NCBI RefSeq assembly: GCF_035582795.1
Contig: NC_134365.1
Span: 220,737,887-220,801,886 of the forward strand
Origin: Mycteria americana
Lineage: Eukaryota > Chordata > Aves > Ciconiiformes > Ciconiidae
Direction of reading: 5' to 3'
DNA: 64,000 nt
Below the pieces are notes generated by a model. That model searched no databases. It was given only the letters and a program-made list of their open reading frames with translations, and had not been told where the DNA came from. Made by a program: the position numbers and the translations under genes. Of this stretch, positions 1 through 10,051 are shown in pieces (position 1 is the first letter of the stretch; the number at the start of each line of letters is the position of its first letter).

Positions 1-640
1 CCTTCCCCGAGGGGGGGCCCTCACCTTCCTCGGCGGGGGCTGCATGGTGCTGCGCTGGGTCTCCACATCAATTCCCTCCCCCCGGCAGCAGGATGCGGCC
101 CCCGCTGCAGGAGGAGGAGGAGGAGGAGGAGAGGAGGAGGAGGAGGAGAGGAGGAGCGGGCAGCGACCGTCTCCCTCCCGGGTCGGGGCGAGTCCCGGTC
201 GGCGGGAGGAGCGGGGGTGGGGGGGGGAGGCCGCCTCTTCCTCACGGGCAGCGGCGGGCGGGCGCCGAGCAGCGTCCCGAGTCCCGGCCCTGGGGAGCGC
301 GGAGGGAAAGGAGGCAGCGGAGGGAAGGCGGGGACGGGGCTGAGGGGGGAGCGACTTCGGGGGGGGGGGGGGGGGGGGGGAGGAAAAGGAGGAAAAAAAA
401 AAAAAAAAAAAAGAAGGCGGCGGAGCGCGGCTCGGGAGCGCCCCGCTGAGGGGACGCGCGCCCCGCCAACGGCCCGCCCCGCCGGCGGCGGAGACCTCCC
501 AGCCGCCTAGAGCGGCCACCATAGAGTGGCGGGCGAGGAGAGAGGGACGGGGTGGACACGCCCCCCCCTCCGCCCGCCCTCCCGCGGCGCCGGCGCGCGC
601 TGCGGCCGCTGGGGGGCGCGAGGGGCGGGGCGGGGGGTGC
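1..640 (-). promoter_or_regulatory. CpG island: FCHSD2 promoter, 5' UTR and exon 1
   Basis: Very GC-rich and CpG-rich block around the FCHSD2 start codon. On the FCHSD2 sense (minus) strand the 5' UTR side contains a CCT-repeat tract (about 109-157). Further upstream are candidate Sp1-type GC boxes around 463-485 (GCCCGCCCCGCC on the plus strand) and a TATA-less, CpG-dense stretch to about 640. A run of 22 G at 359-380 and about 20 A at 393-412 interrupt it, and both are regions where assembly length is unreliable. The transcription start cannot be fixed from sequence; somewhere between about 100 and 500 is plausible. Confidence 0.65.
25..45 (-). CDS. FCHSD2: FCHSD2 first coding exon (partial gene, continues off left end)
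   Basis: FCHSD2 is an F-BAR and double-SH3 adaptor that binds membrane and promotes actin assembly around clathrin-coated pits. Only its first coding exon is here. On the minus strand an ATG at 45-43 is preceded by AGCACC (A at -3, strong Kozak) and opens a seven-codon frame, MQPPPRK, which matches the start of vertebrate FCHSD2 as I know it. It is followed directly by GTGAGG at 24-19, a consensus donor after AAG, so the intron falls in phase 0. The F-BAR, SH3 and remaining exons would lie beyond position 1. Seven residues alone would be weak evidence. The call rests on the exact peptide, the CpG-island setting and P2RY2 lying divergently on the plus strand, as in human 11q13.4. The 5' UTR must extend to higher coordinates, but its start is not visible. 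Confidence 0.8.
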
Positions 641-2160
641 AGGGGGGGTGCTGGGGTGCACAGGGGGGTGCAGAGTGTGCACGGGGGGTGCAGGGGGGTG
701 TTGGGGGGTGCAGAGTGTGCACAGGGGGTGCTGGGGTGCACGGGGGGTGTTGGGGGGTGCAGAGTGTGCACAGGGGGTGCTGGGGTGCACGGGGGGTGCA
801 GGGGGGTGTTGGGGGGTGCAGAGTGTGCACAGGGGGTGCTGGGGTGCACAGGGGGGTGCAGAGTGTGCACGGGGGGTGCAGGGGGGTGTTGGGGGGTGCA
901 GAGTGTGCACAGGGGGTGCTGGGGTGCACGGGGGGTGCAGAGTGTGCACAGGGGGGTGCAGAGTGTGCACGGGAGGGTGCTGGGGTGCACAGCGGGGTGC
1001 AGGGTGTGCACGGGAGGGTGCTGGGGTGCACAGCGGGGTGCAGAGTGTGCACAGGGGGTGCAGGGGTGCACGGGGGGTGCAGAGTGTGCACGGGGGATGC
1101 AGGGGGGTGCAGAGTGTGCAGGGGGGTGCACGGAGGGTGCAGGGGTGCAGAGGGGGGGTGCAGAGTGTGCACGGAGGGTGCAGGGGTGCAGAGGGGGATG
1201 CAGGGTGTGCACAAGGGTTGCAGGGGTGTGCACAGGGAGGATGAGTGTGCAGTGGGGGTGCACAGGGGGGTGTACAGGGGTTGCAGAAGGGTGCACGGGA
1301 GGTGCAGAGTGTGCGCACGGGGGTTGCTGGGGTGCACAGGGGGTGCAGGAGTGTGCACAGGGGGGGTGCAGAGTGTGCACAGGGGTTGCAGAGGGCTGCA
1401 GAGTGCACGGGGGGTGCAGGGGTGTGCCCAGGGAGGGTGAGAGTGTGCACGGGGGGTGCCGGGGTGTGCACAGGCAGGGTGCAGAGTGTGCACAGGGGGG
1501 TACACGGGGGCTGCTGGGGTGCACAGGGGAGTGCAGAGTATGCACGGGGGGTGCTGGCGTGCACAGGGGGGTGCACGGAGGTGCGGGAGGGGCAGAGTGT
1601 GCACAGGGGGTACAGGGGCGTGCACGGGGCGTGCAGGGGTGCACAGGGGGGTGCAGAGTGCATGGGGGTGCAGGGAGGTGCACAGGGAGGGTGAGAGTGC
1701 ACGGGGTGTGCACAGGGGTTGCAGGGGTGTGCACAGGGGTGTGCACAGGGAGGGTGCAAGGGATGCACACAAGGGGTGCAGAGTGTGCACAGGGGGTGCA
1801 GAGTGTGCAAAGGGTGCAGGGTGTGCACGGGGGGGGTGTGGGGATGTGCACAGGGGTGCAGGGGTTGGTACAGGGGGATGCCCGGGGCGTGCACAGGAGG
1901 GTGCAGGGTGTGGATGGAGGAGTGAAGGGGGTTCACGGGGGGTGCAGGGGTGTGGGGGTGTGCATGGAGAAGTGCAGGGGGGTGCCCGGGGAGCGTTCAG
2001 GGTGTGCGCCGGGAGGCTGCAGGGGGGTGTAGGGTGTGCACAGGGGGGTGCATCGAGGGTGCAAGGTGTGCACAGGGGTTACACGGGTGTGCATGGGAGG
2101 ATGCAGGGGGATGCATAGAGAGGTGCAGGGTTATGCACAGCACGGTGCTCGGGGGGTGCA
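640..2160. repeat. G-rich minisatellite, ~10/20 bp unit (GGGGGTGCAGAGTGTGCACA-like)
   Basis: About 1.5 kb of tandem repeat. The basic module is about 10 bp (GGGGGTGC plus two bases). It is assembled into ~20 bp units carrying GTGCAC palindromes and into ~40-60 bp higher-order units; for example CAGAGTGTGC recurs at 671, 711, 760, 819, 859, 899, 938 and 959. The left part is the most regular, and copies diverge toward 2100. G runs of 3-7 sit almost exclusively on the plus strand, so G-quadruplex potential is strongly one-sided. The array abuts the upstream edge of the FCHSD2 CpG island. Because the unit lacks stop codons, long frames run through it on both strands; I do not treat those as genes. 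Confidence 0.93.
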
Positions 2161-5100
2161 CAGGGACCCCACAGCACTGTTGCCCAGGGCCACCACCAGC
2201 ACACTGCGTGCTGGCCCAGCCTCCAAGGTATGAGTTGACCGCAGGATCCAGCCACACAGATTGGGGTGCAGGACAGAGCCCGTGCCGCCCAGGAGGTGCT
2301 CTCCAGCCCCGTGCAGACAGGGTGCACAAGAGGAAAAGCAGCCATCGCCTTCCCACCAGCACTTTGCAGGTTGCCTGAGCAAAGCAGGCCAGCAAGAGCC
2401 AGACTTGAGCTGGGGTTCAAGTATATAAGCGACTGTCACCCTCGGACCGTGGGGACAGCAGCTGGAGCAGTCCCTTGAGGCTGGCACCCAGGTCCCGGTG
2501 CATCCCAAGGCCACCACACCAGGAGAAGAGCACCCAAACGTGCAACGGCCAAGGACCCTTGTGCGGGAGGATGCTTTTAATCAAAGGAGAATAAAATGAA
2601 GCTGAACCCTTGACCGTTGCAGACATTGGTGAGGTGCAGGAGAGCCCAGGAGGCAGAAATGATGTTCCCCACCATGCAATGTCATGTTTCGCTGGGTGTG
2701 AATTAAAAACCCCTGAGCAGACATGCATTTTTTTCCAGGCCCCCCCCCCCCCCCCCCCCCCCCCAGTACTTAGGTTGCTTGGCTTAGTTTATTAGATCTG
2801 CTGCAATGAGATCTTTGAAATATTAAAGTGCAGTTGGACGTTTCCTCTAAGCAAATTACCAGGGCAGTTTGCAGAGCGTAAGGCAATTCTCATAATTGCA
2901 TTTTCCCAAGTGCTCCAGCGTTGCTGCTGCTCCATCGCCGGCTCCTTTATTACTGATGAACTGCTTTACTCCAGCTCCCAGAAAATGACCCCTCGCCTTT
3001 AAAGATGCTTTAACCATCTTTAGCACTTTAAAAAAAAAACCCTAAAATGCAACTTGAATTCTCCTTTCTCCTCCAGCTATTAGTTTACTTAGTGCTGCTA
3101 ATTAGTCTAATTCATTTTCCCTGGGAAACTTTCGCGAAATGATAAGTGCAACGTGGTGCATCAATGGGTGCTGTGAAAATACATTGCATCTCTCTATTGG
3201 AGCTGCACAACCTGCAGACCCCGTAGGTGTTCATGCAAGACCATGCCCCATGCCCAGTACCAAGTTTAAGTGCATGCAAAGCGTTGCCTACACACCCACG
3301 TACAGCTGGGAAAGTGCTTTGGGAAGACAGAAGCATTGAGTGCAATCGTTATTTAAAATATGTATTGCAGCGTGGCGCTCAAAGCCAGGATGAGCAAATG
3401 CAATGGGATGCACTCAGAGGGGATGCAGAGGATGCTTCATTCAAGCAGGAGGGTGGAAAAATGGGTTGGAAAAAAAGCATTTTGCTGGGCTAAGAAAAAT
3501 TAGCTGGTGCTCTGGAAGCCAGGGCTTGCAGGGGGAGCGGGGTTTTGCAGATAAACTCTTAAGTCAATGGTGCAGCATGCAACGAGCTGCTTCCCCCGCA
3601 ATGAAATCATCACGCTGAACTGATGCGAAATGCAACCTCTGCCGAGCTCCTGCTGTTTTAACTCATTGCCCCAAAGCCAAGTCATCCTGCAAAAGTTTTG
3701 CCTCTCACACCTCGTTCCTCCAGCCAGCCCGAAGGAGCTTCCTCCTAAAATATCCCAAAGTAGCATCTGTGCATGCAACCCTTTGCACGCGCAGGCATAA
3801 ATCATCCGCAGGCCTTTGCACGCAGGACTGAGAAGCGTTTTAGGTACCGCGCCTGCAAACAGATGCATCATCCCCCCTTATCATGCATGGCAATAGTTTT
3901 TCCACCGGTTGCTTGTATTCTTCCATGAATAATTTCATTTCATATATTTGACTGCAGATTCCCTGAAGCCTGCCCCACGGGGCGCTGCAGGTTCAACGCA
4001 GGTCCCCGGGGAGTTTGCATCTTCAGTGATAAATCGTGATGCAGCTGCCTCTCATAGCTGCCCATTGCACTTCCACGTCTTTAAAATACTGATAAAAATT
4101 ATGACTGGGGGGAAAAAGAAGTGAAATAAAGAAGCTGATCAAAAAATAAATAGTATAAGTGTTTAAGTGCAGTATGTTTTATAAAAAATACTTATTTTCC
4201 TGGCATAAGTTGAGAACTTGAAGGCAGCTGAGTAACCTGCAAAGCCAAATGATTAGAGACAAGCCCAGCTGAACCTGAACATCCCAACTGAAGCTAATGT
4301 GGGGGGTTTTTTTCTTCCTTAAGTTATATATGGCAACAAAGTTCCTGGCCAGATGTTGGAAATATAATAATTAATCCTCTACCAGGCTGGCTTGGTGGCC
4401 CGCATCCCAATCAACCCCCATCTGCTACATCCACCCGCTCATACAGCTGCACCAGATGTTGCTTGCACATGCTCCAGCCTTCCTCGCTGCTGGAAAATAA
4501 CCTCGGGGTTGCAGCAGCTCAACCGACAACAGAGCCATAAATGCAAAAGGGAGTTTCTGCTGCCCATTTGGAGCATCACACGAAGGTTTGCACCCAGCTA
4601 ACGGGAGCTTGGTGCTTCTCTGCCCTCCAAAAGGACGGACCCACTGATGGATTTTTAGAGGTTGGAGCAATTGTAGGGTTAATAGTAACGCAGGGAATAT
4701 TCAGAGTCCATTGCATGGATGTGCTTGTGCCTAAGGTCTGAGCTAAATTTTAATTTTGGTGGTATTTATTTGCTTTGCATTGATAGGACGTAGTTAAGGC
4801 TGTGTAGCTCGAGGAGGTTCAGCTCCTAATATTCACCAAGATAAGCAGAATAGTGAGTGCAGGAGGTTTATTAAGGGCTTTGTTCTCCAGGGTCTCCACA
4901 AGCAACAAGCGTATTGACAATTAAAAACCAAAACAATAAAATAAATGCATCCACTGCTACAGAAATAGAGTTATTAATGGCAGGGGGTGGGCTGGATTAG
5001 TTAAATAATCATTGAAAAGGGAGATCCAGCATCAATGAAGAGGGAGATGCAGCCAAAGGACTTTCATACTTTTCTAAATAGTCATTTGTCTTACTTTTTC

Positions 5101-6356
5101 TCCAAGCAAGAAGCACATGAAACGTTTCTAATGAAACCTGACGTTTCCGTGAAGCCGGGCTGAGCTTTAAGGAGAGATTTACAGCTCCAGGAAAGCGCTG
5201 GTGTTGGGTTGCAACCAGCAAATGGGGCCGTTTTGGGTGGATTTTGCTTCTCCTTCAGTCGGGGATGCTCGAAGGGCGACTCAAGATGTTCATGGCATGA
5301 TGAATCCGGTATCCTTTAGATGTTGTGCTGTGTGCTGAGGGCTCTTAAAAAGCTTTTCTGTGGGGAAATGGAGGATTGGATCAGCTGGTGGCACTCACTG
5401 CAGCTGTCTGGCTCCTCATGGGTTAATCTGCTCTGCCAGCTAACGAGCTGGAGGTATCCCAAATGAGACATGAGCAATTCCTCCTCCATCCAGGAGAGCA
5501 ACGCAGCCTAGGTCTGATCCTGGCCCAGCAGCCTAGGTCCTGGTCCCCAGCTTAGAGCTGCTCCCCCACTAACTGGGCCCCAGTGCATCTGCCTCGCTGG
5601 GAAACTGGGAGCTGGATGCACCAGGAACAAGCTGCGCATTGGCAAGAAGAGGGAAATTTATTAATTGGATATTGAGATAAAAACCTCCCAGCGATGGGCA
5701 TGAGCAAATACTCCCCCGGCATTCCTCAGAGCAGTCATGCGTCCCTAATTCCCTGAGTGATGCACAGCGCAGCAAGCAAATAAGCAAGGAAACGACACGA
5801 ATTATGTGCTGGTAAAAGTAAGATACAGCTGTTTGGGCTCAAAAATAGGAAAAATAAATCACGATCCTCATTGAGATAAGCGAGTCCTGGGGGACGAACA
5901 TCTGTGCTGGCGGGGAAGAGCTTTCCCAAGTCAGGGGGTGACCTGGGCGGTGGTGTAGCAGCTCCAGCTGAGCTGGCTGGTGGCTTTCCCATCAAATCCT
6001 GCCGAAGAAATGAGATCCCGAAGGATCTACCTTCCCTCAGGGATCTGCCTGTGCTGCCAGGTCATGCCTGGGCAGGCAGCTCTGCTTGAGTATCCCTGAG
6101 CACACCCTGTCTGCTTTAATGAAGAAAGTGGCTCCCAAAATCCATCAACAAGGTGGGATCCAAGATGCGATCCCAGGCGGTGCGCAAAAAGGTGGTGTGT
6201 GTCAGTGGCAGGGAGCTGGGGGAGACCTAAGGAATGATGAAACAAGGGGTTTGGGGAACCTACGCTCCATTTGGGGACCTGTCTTCTGCATAAGCCAAGG
6301 GCAGGCCGTGTGCTTCCCCATCCCCACATCTCTTGGCTGTGCAACCCTCCTGCTTA
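2161..6356. other. Intergenic stretch, no gene seen
   Basis: No recognisable coding sequence. A 25-base C homopolymer lies at 2740-2764. From about 2780 to 3120 the sequence is AT-rich with many TAAT-type cores (for example around 3070-3115) and short oligo-A, which resembles conserved non-coding regulatory DNA upstream of a promoter, but this is only a composition-based impression. The rest, including AT-rich 4080-4200, shows nothing I can assign. Confidence 0.5.
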
Positions 6357-6839
6357 TAGAATCACAGAATCATTTAGGTTGGAAAGGAGCTTTAAGATTA
6401 TCAAGTCCATCCGTTAACCCAGCACTGCCAAGTCCACCACTCGACCATGTCCCTGAGCACCACATCTACACGTCTTTCAAATACCTCCAGGGATGGCGAC
6501 TCCACCACTTCCCTGGGCAGCCTCTTCCAATGCTTGCCAACCCTTGCGGTGAAGAAATTTTTCCTAATATCCAGTCTAAACCTCCCCGGTGCAACCTGAG
6601 GCCATTTGCTCTTGTCCTATCGCTTGTTACCTGGGAGAAGAGACCGACCCCACCTCTCTACCCCCTCCTTTCAGGCAGTTGTAGAGAGCGATGAGGTCTC
6701 CCCTCAGCCTCCTTTTCTCCAGGCTGAACAACCCCAGGTCCCTCAGCCGCTCCCCATCAGCCTTGTGCTCCAGACCCTTCCCCAGCTTCGTTGCCCTTCT
6801 CTGGACACGCTCCAGCCCCTCAATGTTTTTCTTGTAGTG
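6357..6839 (-). mobile_element. CR1 LINE fragment, minus strand
   Basis: The sequence from the 3' tail (GAATCACAGAATC at 6359-6371) back into the end of the CR1 ORF2 is present in reverse orientation. Translated on the minus strand it gives the CR1 signature [20 protein letters not shown] followed by [20 protein letters not shown]. It is 5'-truncated near 6839, as is usual for CR1, and covers the ORF2 C-terminus and 3' UTR. It closely resembles the copy at 36545-37552. Confidence 0.93.
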
Positions 6840-6974
6840 GCTCCGTTGTTTGTCACATTGTGTCATCTCGTGTCCTTACATCCACAATGGGCCTTCACCT
6901 CAAGGGTGATAAATCCCATCTCCAACTTGCTCTGGGTTCCCAACCGGGGTGCAAGGTCCAGCGCCTGGGCTGGC

Positions 6975-7159
6975 TCTGGCAATATTTCTATTGCCCAGAG
7001 AGGTGGTGGATGCCCCATCCCTGGAAACGTTCAAGGTCAGGGTGGACGGGGCTCTGAGCAACCCGGTCTAGCAGAAGACGTCCCTGCTCATTGCAGGGGG
7101 GTTGGACTAGGTGACCTTGAAAGGTCCCTTCCAACCCAAACCATTCTGTGAGTCTATAA
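6975..7159 (+). mobile_element. CR1 LINE 3' end, plus strand
   Basis: A 5'-truncated CR1 3' end: TTGCCCAGAGAGGTGGTGGA near 6991, then the diagnostic end GGACTAGGTGACCTTGAAAG near 7105 and a tail reading CCATTCTGTGAGTCTAT. It lies about 135 bp from the truncated 5' end of the minus-strand copy at 6357-6839, so the two copies point away from each other. Confidence 0.9.
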
Positions 7160-7703
7160 TAGTGGGGGACACGATGCGACAGTGGGAAACCCCGAGGAGA
7201 CCAAGCTGTGGGTGCCCCCCGAGTTCTTCACCTCAAGTCTGGCCTTGCTCCGTGTCACCTCGCCAAGGAGACGACGTGGAAACAGCCACAGGAGCCGCGC
7301 AGGGTTTCCTGGCCGGCACATCCCACAGAGGGAGATAAATAAAACACAACTGTGCCCCGAGCGGTTAAGAAAATAATTTGTCCGCCCTGTTGATTTTAAT
7401 CTTCTGGATTTTAATCTCCTGGAATGTTTCTTTGTAACTCTGGCTGTTTGCAAAGGTTTATCCCCTCCCCGCAGCCCCTCCAGGAGGGACCGAGTCCTCG
7501 TGAGGATGCTCAGGACATTAACACTCCAGTTTCCCCTTGGATAAGCTGGTGGGAGTGGGGAGCTGCTTCCCTGGGGTCCACACCGCAGCGAGGAAGGGGA
7601 TGAGATTTTGGGGGAGAGAAGCATTGAATTAGCTGAGAAAGGCAGGAGCTTGACACAGTGTCACTAAGCCAGGCAGAATAAACAGCTTTAAAAAAAAATT
7701 TAA
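7160..7703. other. Intergenic stretch, no gene seen
   Basis: Unique sequence between a CR1 end and the pentamer array. Short open frames occur on both strands but none has a recognisable motif. An oligo-A stretch at about 7690-7698 leads directly into the pyrimidine array. Confidence 0.5.
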
Positions 7704-8018
7704 TTCCTTTCCTTTCCTTTCCTTTCCTTTCCTTTCCTTTCCTTTCCTTTCCTTTCCTTTCCTTTCCTTTCCTTTCCTTTCCTTTCCTTTCCTTTCCTTT
7801 CCTTTCCTTTCCTTTCCTTTCCTTTCCTTTCCTTTCCTTTCCTTTCCTTTCCTTTCCTTTCCTTTCCTTTCCTTTCCTTTCCTTTCCTTTCCTTTCCTTT
7901 CCTTTCCTTTCCTTCCCTTCCCTTCCCTTCCCTTCCCTTCCCTTCCCTTCCCTTCCCTTCCCTTCCCTTCCCTTCCCTTCCCTTCCCTTCCCTTCCCTTC
8001 CCTTCCCTTCCCTTCCCT
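7704..8018. repeat. Two-block pyrimidine pentamer array, (CCTTT)n then (CCCTT)n
   Basis: Two almost pure pentamer blocks are fused. About 42 copies of CCTTT run from 7704 to about 7913, followed abruptly by about 21 copies of CCCTT to 8018. All pyrimidine is on the plus strand and all purine on the minus strand, so the tract is mirror-symmetric and could form a triplex (H-DNA). The purity implies recent expansion, and the true length may vary between individuals or be compressed in the assembly. Confidence 0.97.
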
Positions 8019-8152
8019 CTTTATTTTATTTTATATTTCATTTTTATTTTCTTTTTCATTATTTTATTTTCTATTACTCTCATCTCTTTTCATTTCATTT
8101 CATTTCATTTCACTTCATTTTATTTTATTTCATTTTATTTTATTTTATATGA
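8019..8152. repeat. AT-rich pentamer-like tract (TTTTA / TTTCA)
   Basis: Directly follows the pyrimidine array. Imperfect ATTTT and ATTTC units include five near-pure TTTCA copies at about 8088-8115 and TTTTA units at about 8118-8148. It looks like an older, decayed pentamer array of the same lineage. Confidence 0.8.
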
Positions 8153-8871
8153 GAGTACAGAATACAGTCCCAAAGAGATACCTAACACCCAGGAACCCCA
8201 ACAGAGCCAAGACATAAAGGTTGGAAACCCCAAGAGCCAAATACCAGCTGATGGTGACAACCCCCAGCTGAAAACAGTGGCGTATTCCCTCATCTAAAAA
8301 AAGAAGAATCTGGCCATAAAAGCAAAATTTGGAGATGAACCCCGAGGAATGGGGGTTCACTTGGTTCCCATCCTCATACAGCTCCCTCGGTGTAAAAGGC
8401 ATCGCTTTCGAGTCGGGCTCCCAAGCGGCCGCTTACCCACACACCTCTTTATTCTTCACATCTGAATTTAATCCCTGAAGGGGTTTAAACCTTTTTAAGT
8501 ACAAAAAGCTCACGACGAGGAAAACGCTTTGCATTTAAGGCCTCTTGGCTGCAAGGGTGCGCTTCGGAGCAAAAACCGGCGTGTTTTAACCTCCGCTACG
8601 GGCAGGGGCATTAATGGATGAGGCAGCTCTGGCTGCGAAAGCCTGGGAGGAGAAGCACTTCCACCAGCAAATCCAAGCAGCTGCTGATAAAGCAGATTTT
8701 GTCTGCTGAACTGGCAGGAGTTTTCCTCGCAGAAGAGTTTTCCTGGCAGAAGGGTTTGCTCGCCAACAGAAACCAACGGGCTGGGGCTGACGATGCAGCA
8801 GCTGCTGGTCTGCGAGGTCCCCCCTGTCCTGGGGAGACGATACGGGAACTGCTTTCTCCGGGGAAGTCAGC
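8153..8871. other. Intergenic stretch, no gene seen
   Basis: Unique sequence without recognisable coding or repeat content. It ends in an AT-rich stretch that is duplicated on the other side of the small CR1 fragment at 8897-8991. Confidence 0.45.
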
Positions 8872-8896
8872 TTTTTATATTAAATGTGAATATATA

Positions 8897-8991
8897 TGAA
8901 TATATAGCAGTCCTGTGAGGAGCAGGGAGTTGGACTCGATGATCCTTATGGGTCCCTTCCAACTTGAGATATTCTATGATTCTATGATATA
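8897..8991 (+). mobile_element. Short CR1 LINE 3' end flanked by a ~25 bp direct repeat
   Basis: A severely 5'-truncated CR1 with the diagnostic end GTTGGACTCGATGATCCTTA, then CCCTTCCAACTTGAG and an ATTCTATGATTCTATGATA tail. The AT-rich 25-mers at 8872-8896 and 8992-9016 match at 24 of 25 positions and bracket the element, as a target-site duplication would. The left copy is partly self-repetitive, so chance similarity in AT-rich DNA is possible. Confidence 0.85.
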
Positions 8992-9039
8992 TTTTTATAT
9001 TAAATATGAATATATAGGAAATAAAGAGCTTAATGGCTA

Positions 9040-9115
9040 TGACAGGTAGATAAATAGATCAACAGATAGACAAATAGATCAGATAGGTAGGCAGAGAGAT
9101 GATAGATAGATAAGA
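9040..9115. repeat. Imperfect GATA microsatellite
   Basis: Repeated AGATA/GATAGAT words (for example GATGATAGATAGATAAG near 9099) form a degraded tetranucleotide repeat. Confidence 0.7.
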
Positions 9116-9971
9116 ACAAAAGAATGAGAAAATGAAAATTAAAAAATGAATGAAAGTATTAAAAAAAATACTAAAGGAACAAAATTATCCTTAATAATTA
9201 ACAGTGATATCCTGGGGGATGACACAGCCGTTCCCTTCCCTGCCTGGGTTTTTGCCAGCGTGGGAGGTGATTTCTCCGCGGAGCAGGTAAAGCCAGAAAT
9301 TGAGCTTGGGATTATCTGACGGCTGTGGTTTTGTTCTGAGTGCTTCTCCCAGGGCTTCAAAGACCACAACGGCACTGAACCAGATGTTTCCAGCCTCCAG
9401 ATGTTGTGCCTCCAGATGTTTCCAGCTCCTCCTTTCTCCTCCAGCCCTTGCCGCTGCTCTGATAATATGGGGACAGGTTTTGGGTAGGCCACGGAGATGC
9501 CATCCCATGTGCACATCTCAGGCTGGGGGTGTCCCAGCATCCGTTGTGGGGGCTCCTCGCACCCCTCCACTGCCTGGGACGCGGTGAAAGATGAGGGGCG
9601 ATGGGTCCTGGTCCCAATTTGATTGCTCAAAGCAACCCATGTGCTCAAGCACTGCTGCTGGTATTCACCTTGCACTGCCCTGGCAGAGCTTTCCCAGCAC
9701 GACCGCTGTTTTCCCCAGATTTCCCCCTAATTAATTATTTGATTTTTATTTCCACCTCTTCATTCTTTCACCCACAAGGCTTTGCATATCCATCAGAAGG
9801 AAGAATGTCAGGCTGGTGATGGAGCCTCCGAGCTTTCCCCACGTGGGGGTGCCATGTGGATGCGAATCGGACTGGTGCGCGTGTCCTACAGCGATGGCAA
9901 GGCAAAACGTAACACCTAAGCAACTGAGACCGCTCATTTTTTTCTTGCCATAAAAAAGAAAATAGATGGAT

Positions 9972-10051
9972 TGGGAAAAATAAGATTCACAAAGCATGCA
10001 AAAAGCAAGAAATTATAGGGATGGGGAAAAATAAGATTCACAGAGCGTGCT
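9972..10051. repeat. Direct repeat, ~27 bp, two copies 51 bp apart
   Basis: GGGAAAAATAAGATTCAC at 9973 recurs at 10024, each copy followed by a similar ARAGCRTGC sequence. This is a small local duplication of unknown significance. Confidence 0.8.

Noticed and set aside
242..2118. Very long open frames on both strands through the minisatellite (up to 564 codons)
   Set aside because: The repeat unit lacks stop codons in several frames, so all frames are open together. The translations are monotonous (Gly-Cys-Thr or His-Pro-Cys) with no start or splice context.
7160..7380. Possible LTR or retroviral fragment between CR1 and the pentamer array
   Set aside because: No paired repeats, primer-binding site, polypurine tract or retroviral protein motif could be found here or elsewhere in the window.
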